From the IMG/VR virus record IMGVR_UViG_3300030012_004996, positions 1 through 30,454 of that record: DNA of 30,454 bases. One strand, written 5' to 3'. Position numbers and translations under genes: made by a program. The notes under the pieces were generated by a model. It was not told the origin of the DNA and searched no databases. It saw only the letters and a program-made list of their open reading frames with translations. Origin of the DNA: a virus. The stretch's first letter is position 1. Each line of letters starts with the position of its first letter. This document shows, in pieces, positions 14,067 to 22,123 of the stretch.

Positions 14067-14909
14067 ATGTTTTTATGTGGAACATATTTTAAACATCAAT
14101 GCAAGCTTCAACTAAGTAGTTACAAAGATGCTAGAACTTCAGAATTCTTTCCACAGGAGGATGAATCTTTAGACAATGATTATGTTTTTTGTAGACCTGA
14201 ACATTTATCTTTGTTGGATACTTATACTAAAATCGGTTCAGTAAAATTACCTGAAAAGTTTAACTTGGTTACGCATAATTCAGATATAAATTTTACAAGT
14301 AAAGAAATTGATTATGTTTTAAATTTATTTCCCAATATAGATACTTGGTATACTCAAAATCTTGTAGCTTCACACCCCAAAGTTAAACCAATACCTATTG
14401 GGATAGCCAATCCTAAATGGTCGCACGGGAACCAAGACAGGTTTACTAAAATACAATTAAAAAAAGTAAATAAATTCCAAGGGGTATATATAAACTTTAA
14501 CATCTCTACAAATCCAAGAGCTAGACAAGAGTGTTTGGCGAAGATTGGGTTTCCTTACAATTTACAATTAGAAAAAAACTATCCAGACGCTTCTTCTATA
14601 AAAGCTCACGATAATTTTGTTGAATCGACCCAAGAAAGATATTTAAGCGACATGGCAGCTTCTTATTTTACCATGTCTCCAATCGGTAATGGAGTAGATT
14701 GTCATAAAACTTGGGAGGCTCTCTACATGAAAAGTATACCTATTGTAACTAGATGGTATGGGGTAGAAAAGTTTAAAGAAATGGGTATACCTATTCTAAT
14801 AATAGACGATTGGTCAGAATTAAAAGACTTGGATTTATCTCCAGATCTTTACAATAAATTATGGCAAGATTTCGAACCAAGCTCCTTGAACTTTGAATTT
14901 TTTAAATGA
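14067..14909 (+). CDS. Exostosin-like glycosyltransferase
   Basis: The 280-residue protein carries the hallmark MSPIGNGVDCHKTWEALYM (residues about 203-221) followed by SIPIV, the nucleotide-sugar-binding pattern of exostosin/GT47-like and related viral glycosyltransferases (P-x-G-N-G-x-D-x-H-R-x-W-E-A-L). The first half is a poorly conserved Rossmann-like domain. There is no signal or membrane segment, in contrast to the Golgi relatives. It starts one base after the previous stop and its own stop overlaps the next start (ATGA). Donor is unknown. Confidence 0.7.
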   Translation: MFLCGTYFKHQCKLQLSSYKDARTSEFFPQEDESLDNDYVFCRPEHLSLLDTYTKIGSVKLPEKFNLVTHNSDINFTSKEIDYVLNLFPNIDTWYTQNLVASHPKVKPIPIGIANPKWSHGNQDRFTKIQLKKVNKFQGVYINFNISTNPRARQECLAKIGFPYNLQLEKNYPDASSIKAHDNFVESTQERYLSDMAASYFTMSPIGNGVDCHKTWEALYMKSIPIVTRWYGVEKFKEMGIPILIIDDWSELKDLDLSPDLYNKLWQDFEPSSLNFEFFK

Positions 14910-15592
14910 AAGATATAGACAAAATTTACATCATACATTATACAAAGCTAGGGGCAAGAAAGACTCACATGCAAACACAGATGGAAACTTGGTTCCCTGA
15001 TATTTCTCATGAGTTTGTAGAGGATTTTGATCAAGAAAAACTTTCTAGCGATATTATAAGCGATAACTTTGATCTAGAAACTTTTGAAAAAAAATTTGAA
15101 AGGAAAATGTTAATTTCCGAAATGTCTCTGTGCATGAAATATAAAAAAGCTGTATCAGATATAGTTGAATCCGATCAAGGAGAATATTTTTTTATTTTAG
15201 AGGATGACGTAATTTTTAAAGAAGACCCCATTGTTTATGTAAACAAAATGAATAAAATATGCCGCGACCATAATTTAAAATATGATTGCGTGTTTTTGGG
15301 AGAAGCGTGGATTAGAAAAGGGGACGACAGGGATATCTTTGGGAAAAAAGATCATCCAGCGACCAATGGGTTATGCACGGTTTTATATACAAGAGAGGCT
15401 CTAAAAAAATTAAACAATTATCTACAATCAAATAAAATTACTCAACCTTTGGATTGGGAATTCAACACAGCTTTTGAAAAAATGGATTTTCAAGTATATT
15501 GGGGCAAAGCTCTAACAAAACATGGTAGCGTGTTAGCTGTTGATGAAGATTCTCTAAAACATCTTAAATCAAGTCTAAGAGATTCTTACTAA
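14906..15592 (+). CDS. GT25-like glycosyltransferase
   Basis: The 228-residue protein matches the GT25 (LPS galactosyltransferase LgtB/LpsA-like) pattern: an N-terminal strand IYIIHYTKLGARKTHM, the helix SEMSLCMKYKKAV (residues 71-83, family SExGCxxSH-like), and the metal-binding FILEDDVIF with E99-D100-D101. A second acidic cluster (QPLDWEFNTAF) near residue 200 is where the family places its catalytic base. GT25 enzymes add galactose or glucose to LPS or proteins. The ATGA overlap at the start and the TAATG at the end tie it to its neighbours. Confidence 0.75.
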   Translation: MKDIDKIYIIHYTKLGARKTHMQTQMETWFPDISHEFVEDFDQEKLSSDIISDNFDLETFEKKFERKMLISEMSLCMKYKKAVSDIVESDQGEYFFILEDDVIFKEDPIVYVNKMNKICRDHNLKYDCVFLGEAWIRKGDDRDIFGKKDHPATNGLCTVLYTREALKKLNNYLQSNKITQPLDWEFNTAFEKMDFQVYWGKALTKHGSVLAVDEDSLKHLKSSLRDSY

Positions 15593-16527
15593 TGTCTAAA
15601 AAAATAAAACTAAAATTTTCTTCTCCTTGGGATTCGGCAGCAGATAACAATGCTCGTGTTTTATATAATTGGGGAAAGCTTCCTAAATGTTTTGAGCTAA
15701 CTACTAGTGATGATTATGACTATTTAATAGTGCTAAATCACAGCAATGAAATGTATTCTTCTCCCAAAGAAAAGAATATAGCTGTAACTATGGAGCCTAC
15801 GTGGAGCGTTAACTCATTAAAAGACTTAAATAAATATTGCGAACATGTAATTACCTGTGATCAAAAAATACAAGGAGAAAACGTACATCATACTTTTTCT
15901 TTTTTGTTTACTCACGATTCAAGAAATAATAGTTATACTAACAATTTATATGGGCCGACAGCTAATGAGTATTTAAAAGACGAATCTTTACCTGAAGACA
16001 TAGACAGTCCTGAATATCCTAAAAAAATGTCTTTCATGGTTGCTAATCATGGCGCATTGGCGGGAGCATCGCAGCCAGTATCGTCTAATTATTACATCAG
16101 AGAAAGTTTATTATTAAAAATTTTAAATTCAGATTTAGACATAGATATTTACGGTAAAGGTTGGTCTATAAATGACTCAAGGTACAAAGGCTCTCCTCCT
16201 CTAAAAAAGACAGCTCTTAAAAACTATAAATATTCTATATGCATGGAAAATAGCTGTGAAGATTTCTACATTTCTGAAAAATTTTTTGATGCGTTTTTAA
16301 ATAACTGCGTCCCTGTTTACTATGGTTGTTTGAAAATAAAAGAAGCTTACAATGAAAACGCTTTTATTACATTTAATCCAGAGGCTGATAATGTTATAAG
16401 TGAATTGAAAAATATAATGGAACAGCCAATCTCTTGGAGACTACCAGCTATTCAAGAATGCAAAAAAGATTACTTTGGCAAATATAACCTTTTGAAATAT
16501 CTACAAAAATTTATTAAAAAAATTTAA
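15592..16527 (+). CDS. GT10 family alpha-1,3/4-fucosyltransferase
   Basis: The 311-residue protein has the GT10 signature: SICMENSCEDFYISEKF (residues 215-231) followed by a VPVYYG turn (240-245), matching the conserved FxxxxENSxxxDYxTEKxxxAxxxGxxPVxxG block that binds GDP-fucose. No membrane anchor is present, as in bacterial FucT enzymes such as those of Helicobacter. The same cassette encodes Gmd and Fcl, which make GDP-L-fucose, so donor supply and transferase are encoded together, strong support for the assignment. The acceptor is unknown. Confidence 0.85.
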   Translation: MSKKIKLKFSSPWDSAADNNARVLYNWGKLPKCFELTTSDDYDYLIVLNHSNEMYSSPKEKNIAVTMEPTWSVNSLKDLNKYCEHVITCDQKIQGENVHHTFSFLFTHDSRNNSYTNNLYGPTANEYLKDESLPEDIDSPEYPKKMSFMVANHGALAGASQPVSSNYYIRESLLLKILNSDLDIDIYGKGWSINDSRYKGSPPLKKTALKNYKYSICMENSCEDFYISEKFFDAFLNNCVPVYYGCLKIKEAYNENAFITFNPEADNVISELKNIMEQPISWRLPAIQECKKDYFGKYNLLKYLQKFIKKI

Positions 16528-16529
16528 AA

Positions 16530-17180
16530 ATGAAAAAAATTATAAGCTTTGGTCTATGGGGAGAAAATCCTCGCTACACAATAGGAGCATTAAAAAATGC
16601 AGACCTAGCTAAAGAAATTTATCCTGATTGGATTTGCCGTTACTATGCTGGTAAATCTACACCAATAGAAATAATTAAAAGTTTGTATGAAAAAGATAAT
16701 ACAGAAATTATAATTATGAATGAGCAAGGTGACTGGAATGGGATGTTTTGGAGATTTTTTCCAGCTTCTGACAGTGATGTAGAAGTAATGATTTCTAGAG
16801 ACACTGATAGCCGTTTGTCAGAAAGAGAAAAAGCCGCTGTAGACGAATGGCTTGATAGTGATAAAGGTTTTCATATAATGAGAGACCACCCAGCGCATGG
16901 GACAGAAATACTTGGAGGAATGTGGGGCGCGAAATCAGGTTCAATCCCTCAAATGAAAACTCTTATACTAGAATACTCAAAAGGTAATTTTTGGCAGGTG
17001 GATCAAAATTTTTTAAAGGAAAAAATATACCCAATAGTAAAAGACAACTGTTATGTCCATGATGAATTTTTTGAAAAAAAACCTTTTCCAACTATAAGAA
17101 AAGATGGTATTGATAAAAATGGCAACCCAACTAATTTTATAGGAGAGCCTGTAAACGAAAAAGACGAAAGAATATGGTAG
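16530..17180 (+). CDS. Glycosyltransferase of a recurrent marine-phage family
   Basis: The 216-residue protein shows a GT-A-like motif S89-R-D91-T-D93-SRL preceded by a strand, and the helix REKAAVDEWLDSDKGFHIMRDHP typical of a glycosyltransferase-like family seen in polysaccharide loci and large marine phages (start FGLWGENPRYTIGALKNA, later LGGMWGAKSG). It has no membrane segment. It starts two bases after the GT10 stop, and its end overlaps the epimerase start by 7 bp. Donor and acceptor are unknown; recognition is by pattern and moderately firm. Confidence 0.7.
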   Translation: MKKIISFGLWGENPRYTIGALKNADLAKEIYPDWICRYYAGKSTPIEIIKSLYEKDNTEIIIMNEQGDWNGMFWRFFPASDSDVEVMISRDTDSRLSEREKAAVDEWLDSDKGFHIMRDHPAHGTEILGGMWGAKSGSIPQMKTLILEYSKGNFWQVDQNFLKEKIYPIVKDNCYVHDEFFEKKPFPTIRKDGIDKNGNPTNFIGEPVNEKDERIW

Positions 17181-18079
17181 CAAAAAAAGCAATTGTAACA
17201 GGAGGAGCTGGGTTTATTGGTTCTCATATTGTAGATTACCTTCTCACAAAAGGGTGGTATGTTAAAGTGATAGATAATGAGTCTGCCGAGACTCATGATA
17301 AATTTTATTGGAATAAAAATTCAGAAAATCATGAAAAAGACATTTGTGATTATGACTCTATCAGACCTATATTCGATGGTGTAGACTTTGTGTTCCACTT
17401 GGCCGCAGAGTCGAGGATTCAACCCACTTTAGATAATCCAATATTAGCCGCTGAAGTTAATACGGTAGGTACATGCACAATACTTCAATGTGCGAAGGAG
17501 GCGGGAATTAAAAGAGTTGTTTATAGTTCTACTTCAGCTTCTTATGGCTTAATTAATAAAATACCTAATGAGGAATCGATGAGGACTGACTGTCTTAATC
17601 CATATTCAGTAAGCAAGGTGTCTGGCGAAGAATTTTGCAAAATTTATACAAATTTGTTTGGTCTAGAGACTGTTGTTCTAAGATATTTTAATGTATATGG
17701 AGAGCGTCAACCATTAATTGGCCAATATGCTCCAGTTATTGGTTTGTTTTTGAAACAAAAAAAAGAAGGTAAGCCTATGACAATAATTGGAGATGGATTA
17801 CAGCGCAGAGATTTTACCTATGTTAAAGATGTCGTTAATGCTAATTTTTTATCTTCCCAAAGCAATCATGTCTCTGGAGAAGTGATTAATGTAGGAACAG
17901 GGGAAAACTATAGCATATTAGAGTTAGCTCAAGAAATAGGTGGAGATTATGAATTCATTGAACCAAGGAAAGGGGAATTGAGAGAAAGTTTAGCTGACAA
18001 TTCTAAAGCTAAAAAACTTTTAAAGTGGAGACCAAAAACTAATTTAAAAGAATGGATAAAAGCACAACAAAAAAAATAG
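17174..18079 (+). CDS. NAD-dependent sugar epimerase/dehydratase (SDR, GalE-like)
   Basis: The 301-residue protein is an extended SDR enzyme. The NAD-binding GGAGFIG is at residues 10-16, the active-site SSTSASYG at 118-125, and the catalytic pair Y144/K148 in NPYSVSK. RYFNVYGERQ and GDGLQRRDFTYVKDV are the substrate-binding segments of UDP-hexose 4-epimerases and relatives such as WbpP. It probably interconverts an NDP-hexose, supplying a donor to one of the neighbouring transferases. Exact substrate cannot be fixed; NDP-glucose/galactose or their N-acetyl forms are the common ones. It overlaps fcl by 28 bp. Confidence 0.88.
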   Translation: MVAKKAIVTGGAGFIGSHIVDYLLTKGWYVKVIDNESAETHDKFYWNKNSENHEKDICDYDSIRPIFDGVDFVFHLAAESRIQPTLDNPILAAEVNTVGTCTILQCAKEAGIKRVVYSSTSASYGLINKIPNEESMRTDCLNPYSVSKVSGEEFCKIYTNLFGLETVVLRYFNVYGERQPLIGQYAPVIGLFLKQKKEGKPMTIIGDGLQRRDFTYVKDVVNANFLSSQSNHVSGEVINVGTGENYSILELAQEIGGDYEFIEPRKGELRESLADNSKAKKLLKWRPKTNLKEWIKAQQKK

Positions 18080-18981
18080 TTATTACTGGGGCGAATGGTT
18101 TTTTAGGACACCATTTAACAAAGAGATTAAGGGGTAAATACAATTTAATTACTCCTAGCAGTAGCGAATTAGATGTTACCTCATCTAAAGATTTTCATGA
18201 TTATCTCTTTTATCACCAACCTGATTATGTTATTCATTTGGCTGCTGCTTGTGGAGGTATTGGAGCGAATCAAAAATCCCCAGCAGATTTCTTTTTTAAG
18301 AATTCACAAATGAGCTTGAATGTTTTATCGGCTTGTCAGAATTTAAATATTAAAAAATTAATTACATTAGGAAGCGTTTGCTCTTATCCAAAGTTCACTC
18401 CAGTTCCATTTAAAGAAGAAAATATCTGGGATGGTTATCCTGAAGAAACAAATGCTCCTTATGGGATAGCTAAAAAAAATCTATTGGTTGGCTGTAAAGC
18501 TTATAATGATCAATATGGCAGTAATTTTATTCATTTAATCCCAGTCAATATGTATGGAGAGTATGATAATTTTAACCCTGAAAAGTCTCATGTTATTCCA
18601 GCTTTATTAAGAAAGTTTATTGAAGCTAAAAAAAACGGAGAAACTTCTGTAACTGTTTGGGGAGATGGGACTGCCTCTAGAGAATTTCTTTATGCTGGTG
18701 ACTGTGCTAAAGCTATAGAACTTTCTATAGAACGTTATGACTCTCCAGATCCGATCAATATAGGGACTGGAAAAGAAATATCAATTAAAAATCTTGTAAC
18801 TTTAATTAAAGATGTTGTTGGGTATACTGGTGAAATTGATTTTGACACTAGCAAGCCTAATGGTCAGCCTCGTAGATGTTTAGATATAAGCAAAGCTAAA
18901 GAACAATTAGGGTTTGTCGCAGAGACAAGCTTTAAGGAAGGCTTGGAAAAAACTTATAACTGGTATATGAATTTTAAATAA
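18052..18981 (+). CDS. fcl: GDP-L-fucose synthase
   Basis: The 309-residue protein is GDP-4-keto-6-deoxymannose 3,5-epimerase-4-reductase. The NADPH loop GANGFLG is at residues 13-19; S108, C110, Y137 and K141 correspond almost number-for-number to the E. coli enzyme's S107, C109, Y136 and K140; and the NMYGEYDNFNPEKSHVIPAL block contains the catalytic His (about H180). GDGTASREFLY is the diagnostic substrate segment. It produces GDP-L-fucose from the Gmd product. Its gene lies immediately before gmd and overlaps the epimerase, and the GT10 gene two genes upstream can use the product. Confidence 0.95.
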   Translation: MDKSTTKKIVITGANGFLGHHLTKRLRGKYNLITPSSSELDVTSSKDFHDYLFYHQPDYVIHLAAACGGIGANQKSPADFFFKNSQMSLNVLSACQNLNIKKLITLGSVCSYPKFTPVPFKEENIWDGYPEETNAPYGIAKKNLLVGCKAYNDQYGSNFIHLIPVNMYGEYDNFNPEKSHVIPALLRKFIEAKKNGETSVTVWGDGTASREFLYAGDCAKAIELSIERYDSPDPINIGTGKEISIKNLVTLIKDVVGYTGEIDFDTSKPNGQPRRCLDISKAKEQLGFVAETSFKEGLEKTYNWYMNFK

Positions 18982-18984
18982 ATA

Positions 18985-20034
18985 ATGAAAAAAGTATTAA
19001 TAACAGGCATTACAGGTCAAGACGGAAGCCTCATGGCTGATTACTTGCTCAAAAATACAGAGCATATGATTGTCGGAGGAGTGAGAAGGTTAAGTGTGGA
19101 GAATCATAAAAACATTAAACACTTAAAAGACAATCCTAATTTTTTTCTTATTGATTTAGATGTTGCCGATCCTCAAAATACAGAAAAAGTAATTTCAGAG
19201 CATAAGCCTGATTATTTTATTAATTTTGCAGCTAATTCTTTTGTCGGTAGTAGTTGGGATATGCCCTTTAACCACATGCAAACTAACTGCATGTCTGTTT
19301 TACACCAACTAGAAGCAATTCGTCGCCACTCCTCACATTGTCGATACTATAATGCTGGCAGCTCTGAAGAGTTTGGAGATGTTATTCAGTCTCCTCAAAC
19401 AGAAGACCACCCATTACGCCCTAGAAGCCCGTATGGAGCCTCTAAATGCGCCGCTAGACATTTAGTCAAGGTCTACAGAGATTCTTATGATATTTATGCA
19501 GTTCAAGGTTGGTTGTTTAATCATGAGGGAATAAGGAGAGGGGAGGAATTTGTTACTAGAAAAATCACTAGAAATGTCGCTAGGATTCTTGTGGATTATG
19601 AATCAGGCAAAAAAATAAAACCTTTACAATTAGGTAATCTAGATTCAAAAAGAGATTGGAGTGACGCTGAAGATTTTGTTCGAGGGGTATGGTTGATGTT
19701 GAATCAAGACAGAAAAGATCCAAAAGAATATGTTTTATCTTCCAACGAGACTCACACTATTAGAGAATTTGTGGAAGAAGCTTTTAATTTTGCTGGATTT
19801 CATAGAAGTCAATGCAAATGGAAGGGTGAAGGATTAGACGAAAAGTATTTTCACGGTCCTGATATTCTTGTAGAGATTAATAAAAATTTTTACAGACCAG
19901 CAGAGGTTGATTTGTTATGGGGGGACTCCACTAAAGCTAGAGAAGAGCTTGGTTGGGAACCAAAAACTAATTTTTTACAGCTTGTGAAAAAAATGGTTGA
20001 CTGCGATGTGGGATCTATTTACCCTTACCCGTGA
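18985..20034 (+). CDS. gmd: GDP-mannose 4,6-dehydratase
   Basis: The 349-residue protein starts with VLITGITGQDGSLMADYLL, the GMD NADP loop (G8-x-x-G11-x-x-G14). The active site shows S126 and E128 in AGSSEEFG and Y150/K154 in PYGASK. LGNLDSKRDWSDAEDFVRG is the strongly diagnostic GMD segment. It converts GDP-D-mannose, taken from the host, into GDP-4-keto-6-deoxy-D-mannose, the Fcl substrate (also the branch point to GDP-rhamnose and GDP-perosamine). Length is near the family norm. The gene ends the glycan cassette; its TGA overlaps the GTG start of the next gene. Confidence 0.96.
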   Translation: MKKVLITGITGQDGSLMADYLLKNTEHMIVGGVRRLSVENHKNIKHLKDNPNFFLIDLDVADPQNTEKVISEHKPDYFINFAANSFVGSSWDMPFNHMQTNCMSVLHQLEAIRRHSSHCRYYNAGSSEEFGDVIQSPQTEDHPLRPRSPYGASKCAARHLVKVYRDSYDIYAVQGWLFNHEGIRRGEEFVTRKITRNVARILVDYESGKKIKPLQLGNLDSKRDWSDAEDFVRGVWLMLNQDRKDPKEYVLSSNETHTIREFVEEAFNFAGFHRSQCKWKGEGLDEKYFHGPDILVEINKNFYRPAEVDLLWGDSTKAREELGWEPKTNFLQLVKKMVDCDVGSIYPYP

Positions 20035-20378
20035 GCAAGAAGAAGGGGCCGAATAAAAGAGAAATCTTATTTAGATTATTAAATGTTCCCGATAAAGGAA
20101 GGAGACCTTTTTTTGCTAGGGAAATGAAAATGCTTAACGATCTTTGTGATCGTTATTCGCAAGATTTCATGGCTATTGTCTACTTTGATAAGAAGTTTGA
20201 CTCTTTAGCTTACCTTGTTAGTGACAAGCTAAAAGAAACTCTCGATGAAAAATTTAGAGCTTTCAATTTTAAGGTTGACTTATCTAAGTATAAAACCTAT
20301 GATATAGGCGACAAGGTTGGAGAAGACTTAAGTATATCTCGCAAAACAAAAACAATAAAAGACTTTTTACATGAGTGA
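20031..20378 (+). CDS. Uncharacterised 115-aa protein next to the recombinase
   Basis: The start is a GTG at 20031 overlapping the gmd stop (GTGA), and the end overlaps the recombinase start by 8 bp. The product is basic at the N-terminus (SKKKGPNKRE), then predicted mixed alpha/beta with a KGRRPFFAREMKMLNDLC segment and a Lys-rich tail. No cysteine pair or known motif is seen apart from one Cys. Its location directly in front of a UvsX/RecA-like gene makes a helper role in recombination or replication possible, for example a loader, but nothing in the sequence shows this. Confidence 0.7.
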   Translation: MSKKKGPNKREILFRLLNVPDKGRRPFFAREMKMLNDLCDRYSQDFMAIVYFDKKFDSLAYLVSDKLKETLDEKFRAFNFKVDLSKYKTYDIGDKVGEDLSISRKTKTIKDFLHE

Positions 20379-21480
20379 AACACCAGACCCAAACGATATT
20401 CTAGGAAATTTTTTGAAATCAAACAAAAGCGATCACTACAATTTTGAAGAGGAGTGTGATTATAAAGTTTCTAGCGGCTCTCTTCAATTCGACCTTTGCA
20501 TGAACGGGGGCTTTGGACCTGGGTTACATCGTTTTACTGGTCTTACAGAAGGAGGAAAAACATCCGAGGCTTTAGAGGTCATGAAGAACTTTTTGACTAC
20601 AATAGAAAAACCTAGAGGAGTATATATTAAGGCTGAAGGCAGACTGGGTAAAGAGATCAGAGAAAGATCTGGAATAAAATTTGTGTGGTCGGCAGATGAA
20701 TGGGTAGATGGCACTTGTTTTGTTTTAGAAACTAATATTTATGAAACTGCCATGACTTGTATCAAGCAACTCATTGACAATGTAAAAAACGAACATAAAT
20801 ATTGTTTCATATTAGACTCTGTTGATGGGTTAATAGCAAAAAATGATGCCCCTAAAGGTTTTGATGAATTCTCTAAGATAGCAGCAGGAGCAAACATCGC
20901 ATCTGTTTGGTGCAAAAAGACTAGTATAGCTTTAGGCAAAAGAGGACATATGGCTATTTTCATCAGTCAGGTAAGGTCAGAAATGAGAGACCAATATTCC
21001 AAAGAGCCTCCTAGACAGTCTGTATCTACAGGCGGCTATGCTTTACAACATTATGCTAATAGCGTCATTCAATTTCAACCTAGATATAAATCGGACTTGA
21101 TTCTTCAAAACCCTAGCATAAAAACTATCGACGAGAAGAAAAACCCAATCATCGGTCATTTTGCAAAAGTTTTGATTTGCAAATCTCCGAACGAAAAATC
21201 TAATGTAAGCTTAACTTATCCCGTTAGATATAATCGTTCTGGTGGCAATTCTATTTGGATTGAGAAGGAAATCGTAGATTTGCTTTACGCTTGGGAGTTC
21301 GTAGAAAAAAAAGGTGCATGGATTAAACCGACAGAAGATTTTTGTGAGTTGTTGACAGAAAATAAATTAAACTTCCCTGATCAAATCCAAGGTGATAATA
21401 ATTTATTCAAAACGCTTGATCAGGACGAGAAGTTATGTGAATTCTTAATTAAGTATTTTAGGGAACAAATCGGAGCATGA
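20371..21480 (+). CDS. RecA/UvsX-like strand-exchange recombinase
   Basis: The 369-residue protein has the RecA core: Walker A G57-LTEG-G62-K63-T64, catalytic Glu E89 in YIKAEGRLG, Walker B CFILDSVDGL with D149, the IFISQVR strand (residues 196-202) and the STGGYALQHYANSVIQF segment (219-235) that follows DNA-binding loop 2. The order and spacing match RecA and T4 UvsX. It should form filaments on single-stranded DNA for recombination-dependent replication and repair. The Walker A differs from both RecA (GPESSGKTT) and UvsX. Overlaps at both ends (8 bp and ATGA) place it in one unit with two small genes, including a nuclease. Confidence 0.88.
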   Translation: MSETPDPNDILGNFLKSNKSDHYNFEEECDYKVSSGSLQFDLCMNGGFGPGLHRFTGLTEGGKTSEALEVMKNFLTTIEKPRGVYIKAEGRLGKEIRERSGIKFVWSADEWVDGTCFVLETNIYETAMTCIKQLIDNVKNEHKYCFILDSVDGLIAKNDAPKGFDEFSKIAAGANIASVWCKKTSIALGKRGHMAIFISQVRSEMRDQYSKEPPRQSVSTGGYALQHYANSVIQFQPRYKSDLILQNPSIKTIDEKKNPIIGHFAKVLICKSPNEKSNVSLTYPVRYNRSGGNSIWIEKEIVDLLYAWEFVEKKGAWIKPTEDFCELLTENKLNFPDQIQGDNNLFKTLDQDEKLCEFLIKYFREQIGA

Positions 21481-21884
21481 AATTTGTTGATCGATTCGGA
21501 AAAGAAAGAAATCTCAAGAACGCAAAAAAATATTTAATTAACTGGGATAAGCCTAGTAGAAGCAAATTTCAAACAACTGTAAAAGAATTTTTGCGACCAT
21601 ATTGGGAGAATGATATTGTTTTTGAAGAGTTTAGAGTTGTTGGAAGCAGGTTAACTTTAGACTTTTACAACGCTAATAAGAAAATAGCAGTAGAAGTTCA
21701 AGGCGCTCAACATACTAAATTTGTTAAACATTTTCACAAAAATCATTTTAAGTATGCCGACCAACTAAAGAGAGACGAATTAAAATTAAACTTTTGCCAA
21801 GCTAATAAAATAAAATTAGCAGAAGTTTATCCTAAAGATGAAATAAAAGCATCTTTATTTAACGAACAAGATATATATTTATGA
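21477..21884 (+). CDS. Small PD-(D/E)XK nuclease
   Basis: The 135-residue protein has a compact PD-(D/E)XK core: an N-terminal helix with E37, then R59-L-T-L-D62-F and, after a short turn, A71-V-E73-V-Q75-G, giving the D-x(n)-E-x-Q catalytic pattern, followed by a His-rich helix (AQHTKFVKHFHKNH) and a helix with RDELKLNFC. The layout resembles DUF559/Vsr-like endonucleases. It starts in the recombinase stop codon (ATGA), so a role in processing recombination intermediates is likely but inferred. A restriction-like or homing role is less likely given the tight coupling. Confidence 0.65.
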   Translation: MKFVDRFGKERNLKNAKKYLINWDKPSRSKFQTTVKEFLRPYWENDIVFEEFRVVGSRLTLDFYNANKKIAVEVQGAQHTKFVKHFHKNHFKYADQLKRDELKLNFCQANKIKLAEVYPKDEIKASLFNEQDIYL

Positions 21885-22123
21885 ATTTACCAGAAGGAAG
21901 CGATAACGGAGAATTTTGTATCCCTACAGAAATGGTTGACAAACTTTATGATTTGTCGGGAGGAGCAGATAAATATAAAGGCGTTATTATGGCTGTGTCT
22001 TCTGAAAATGGAAAACCACTTATTTATTGTAAATTTGATTGTGGTATGACAGAATTCGCTCTAACTAAAGCCTTGGAAAATCATTTCCAGCATCCATCTA
22101 ATGAGATAACAGAAGAAGATTAA
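21881..22123 (+). CDS. Uncharacterised 80-aa acidic protein
   Basis: An 80-residue acidic protein between the small nuclease and the helicase. It starts in an ATGA overlap and its stop abuts the helicase ATG, so it belongs to the replication operon. Predicted secondary structure is a helix (TEMVDKLYDLSG) followed by two strands (KGVIMAVSS, PLIYCKFDC) and a second helix, ending in an acidic tail (NEITEED). Two Cys (C50 region) are not in a zinc pattern. No family recognised. Confidence 0.7.
   Translation: MNLPEGSDNGEFCIPTEMVDKLYDLSGGADKYKGVIMAVSSENGKPLIYCKFDCGMTEFALTKALENHFQHPSNEITEED

Noticed and set aside
16225-16232. TATAAATA on the plus strand, like a T4 late promoter
   Set aside because: It lies inside the GT10 coding sequence with no gene start nearby; expected by chance in AT-rich DNA.
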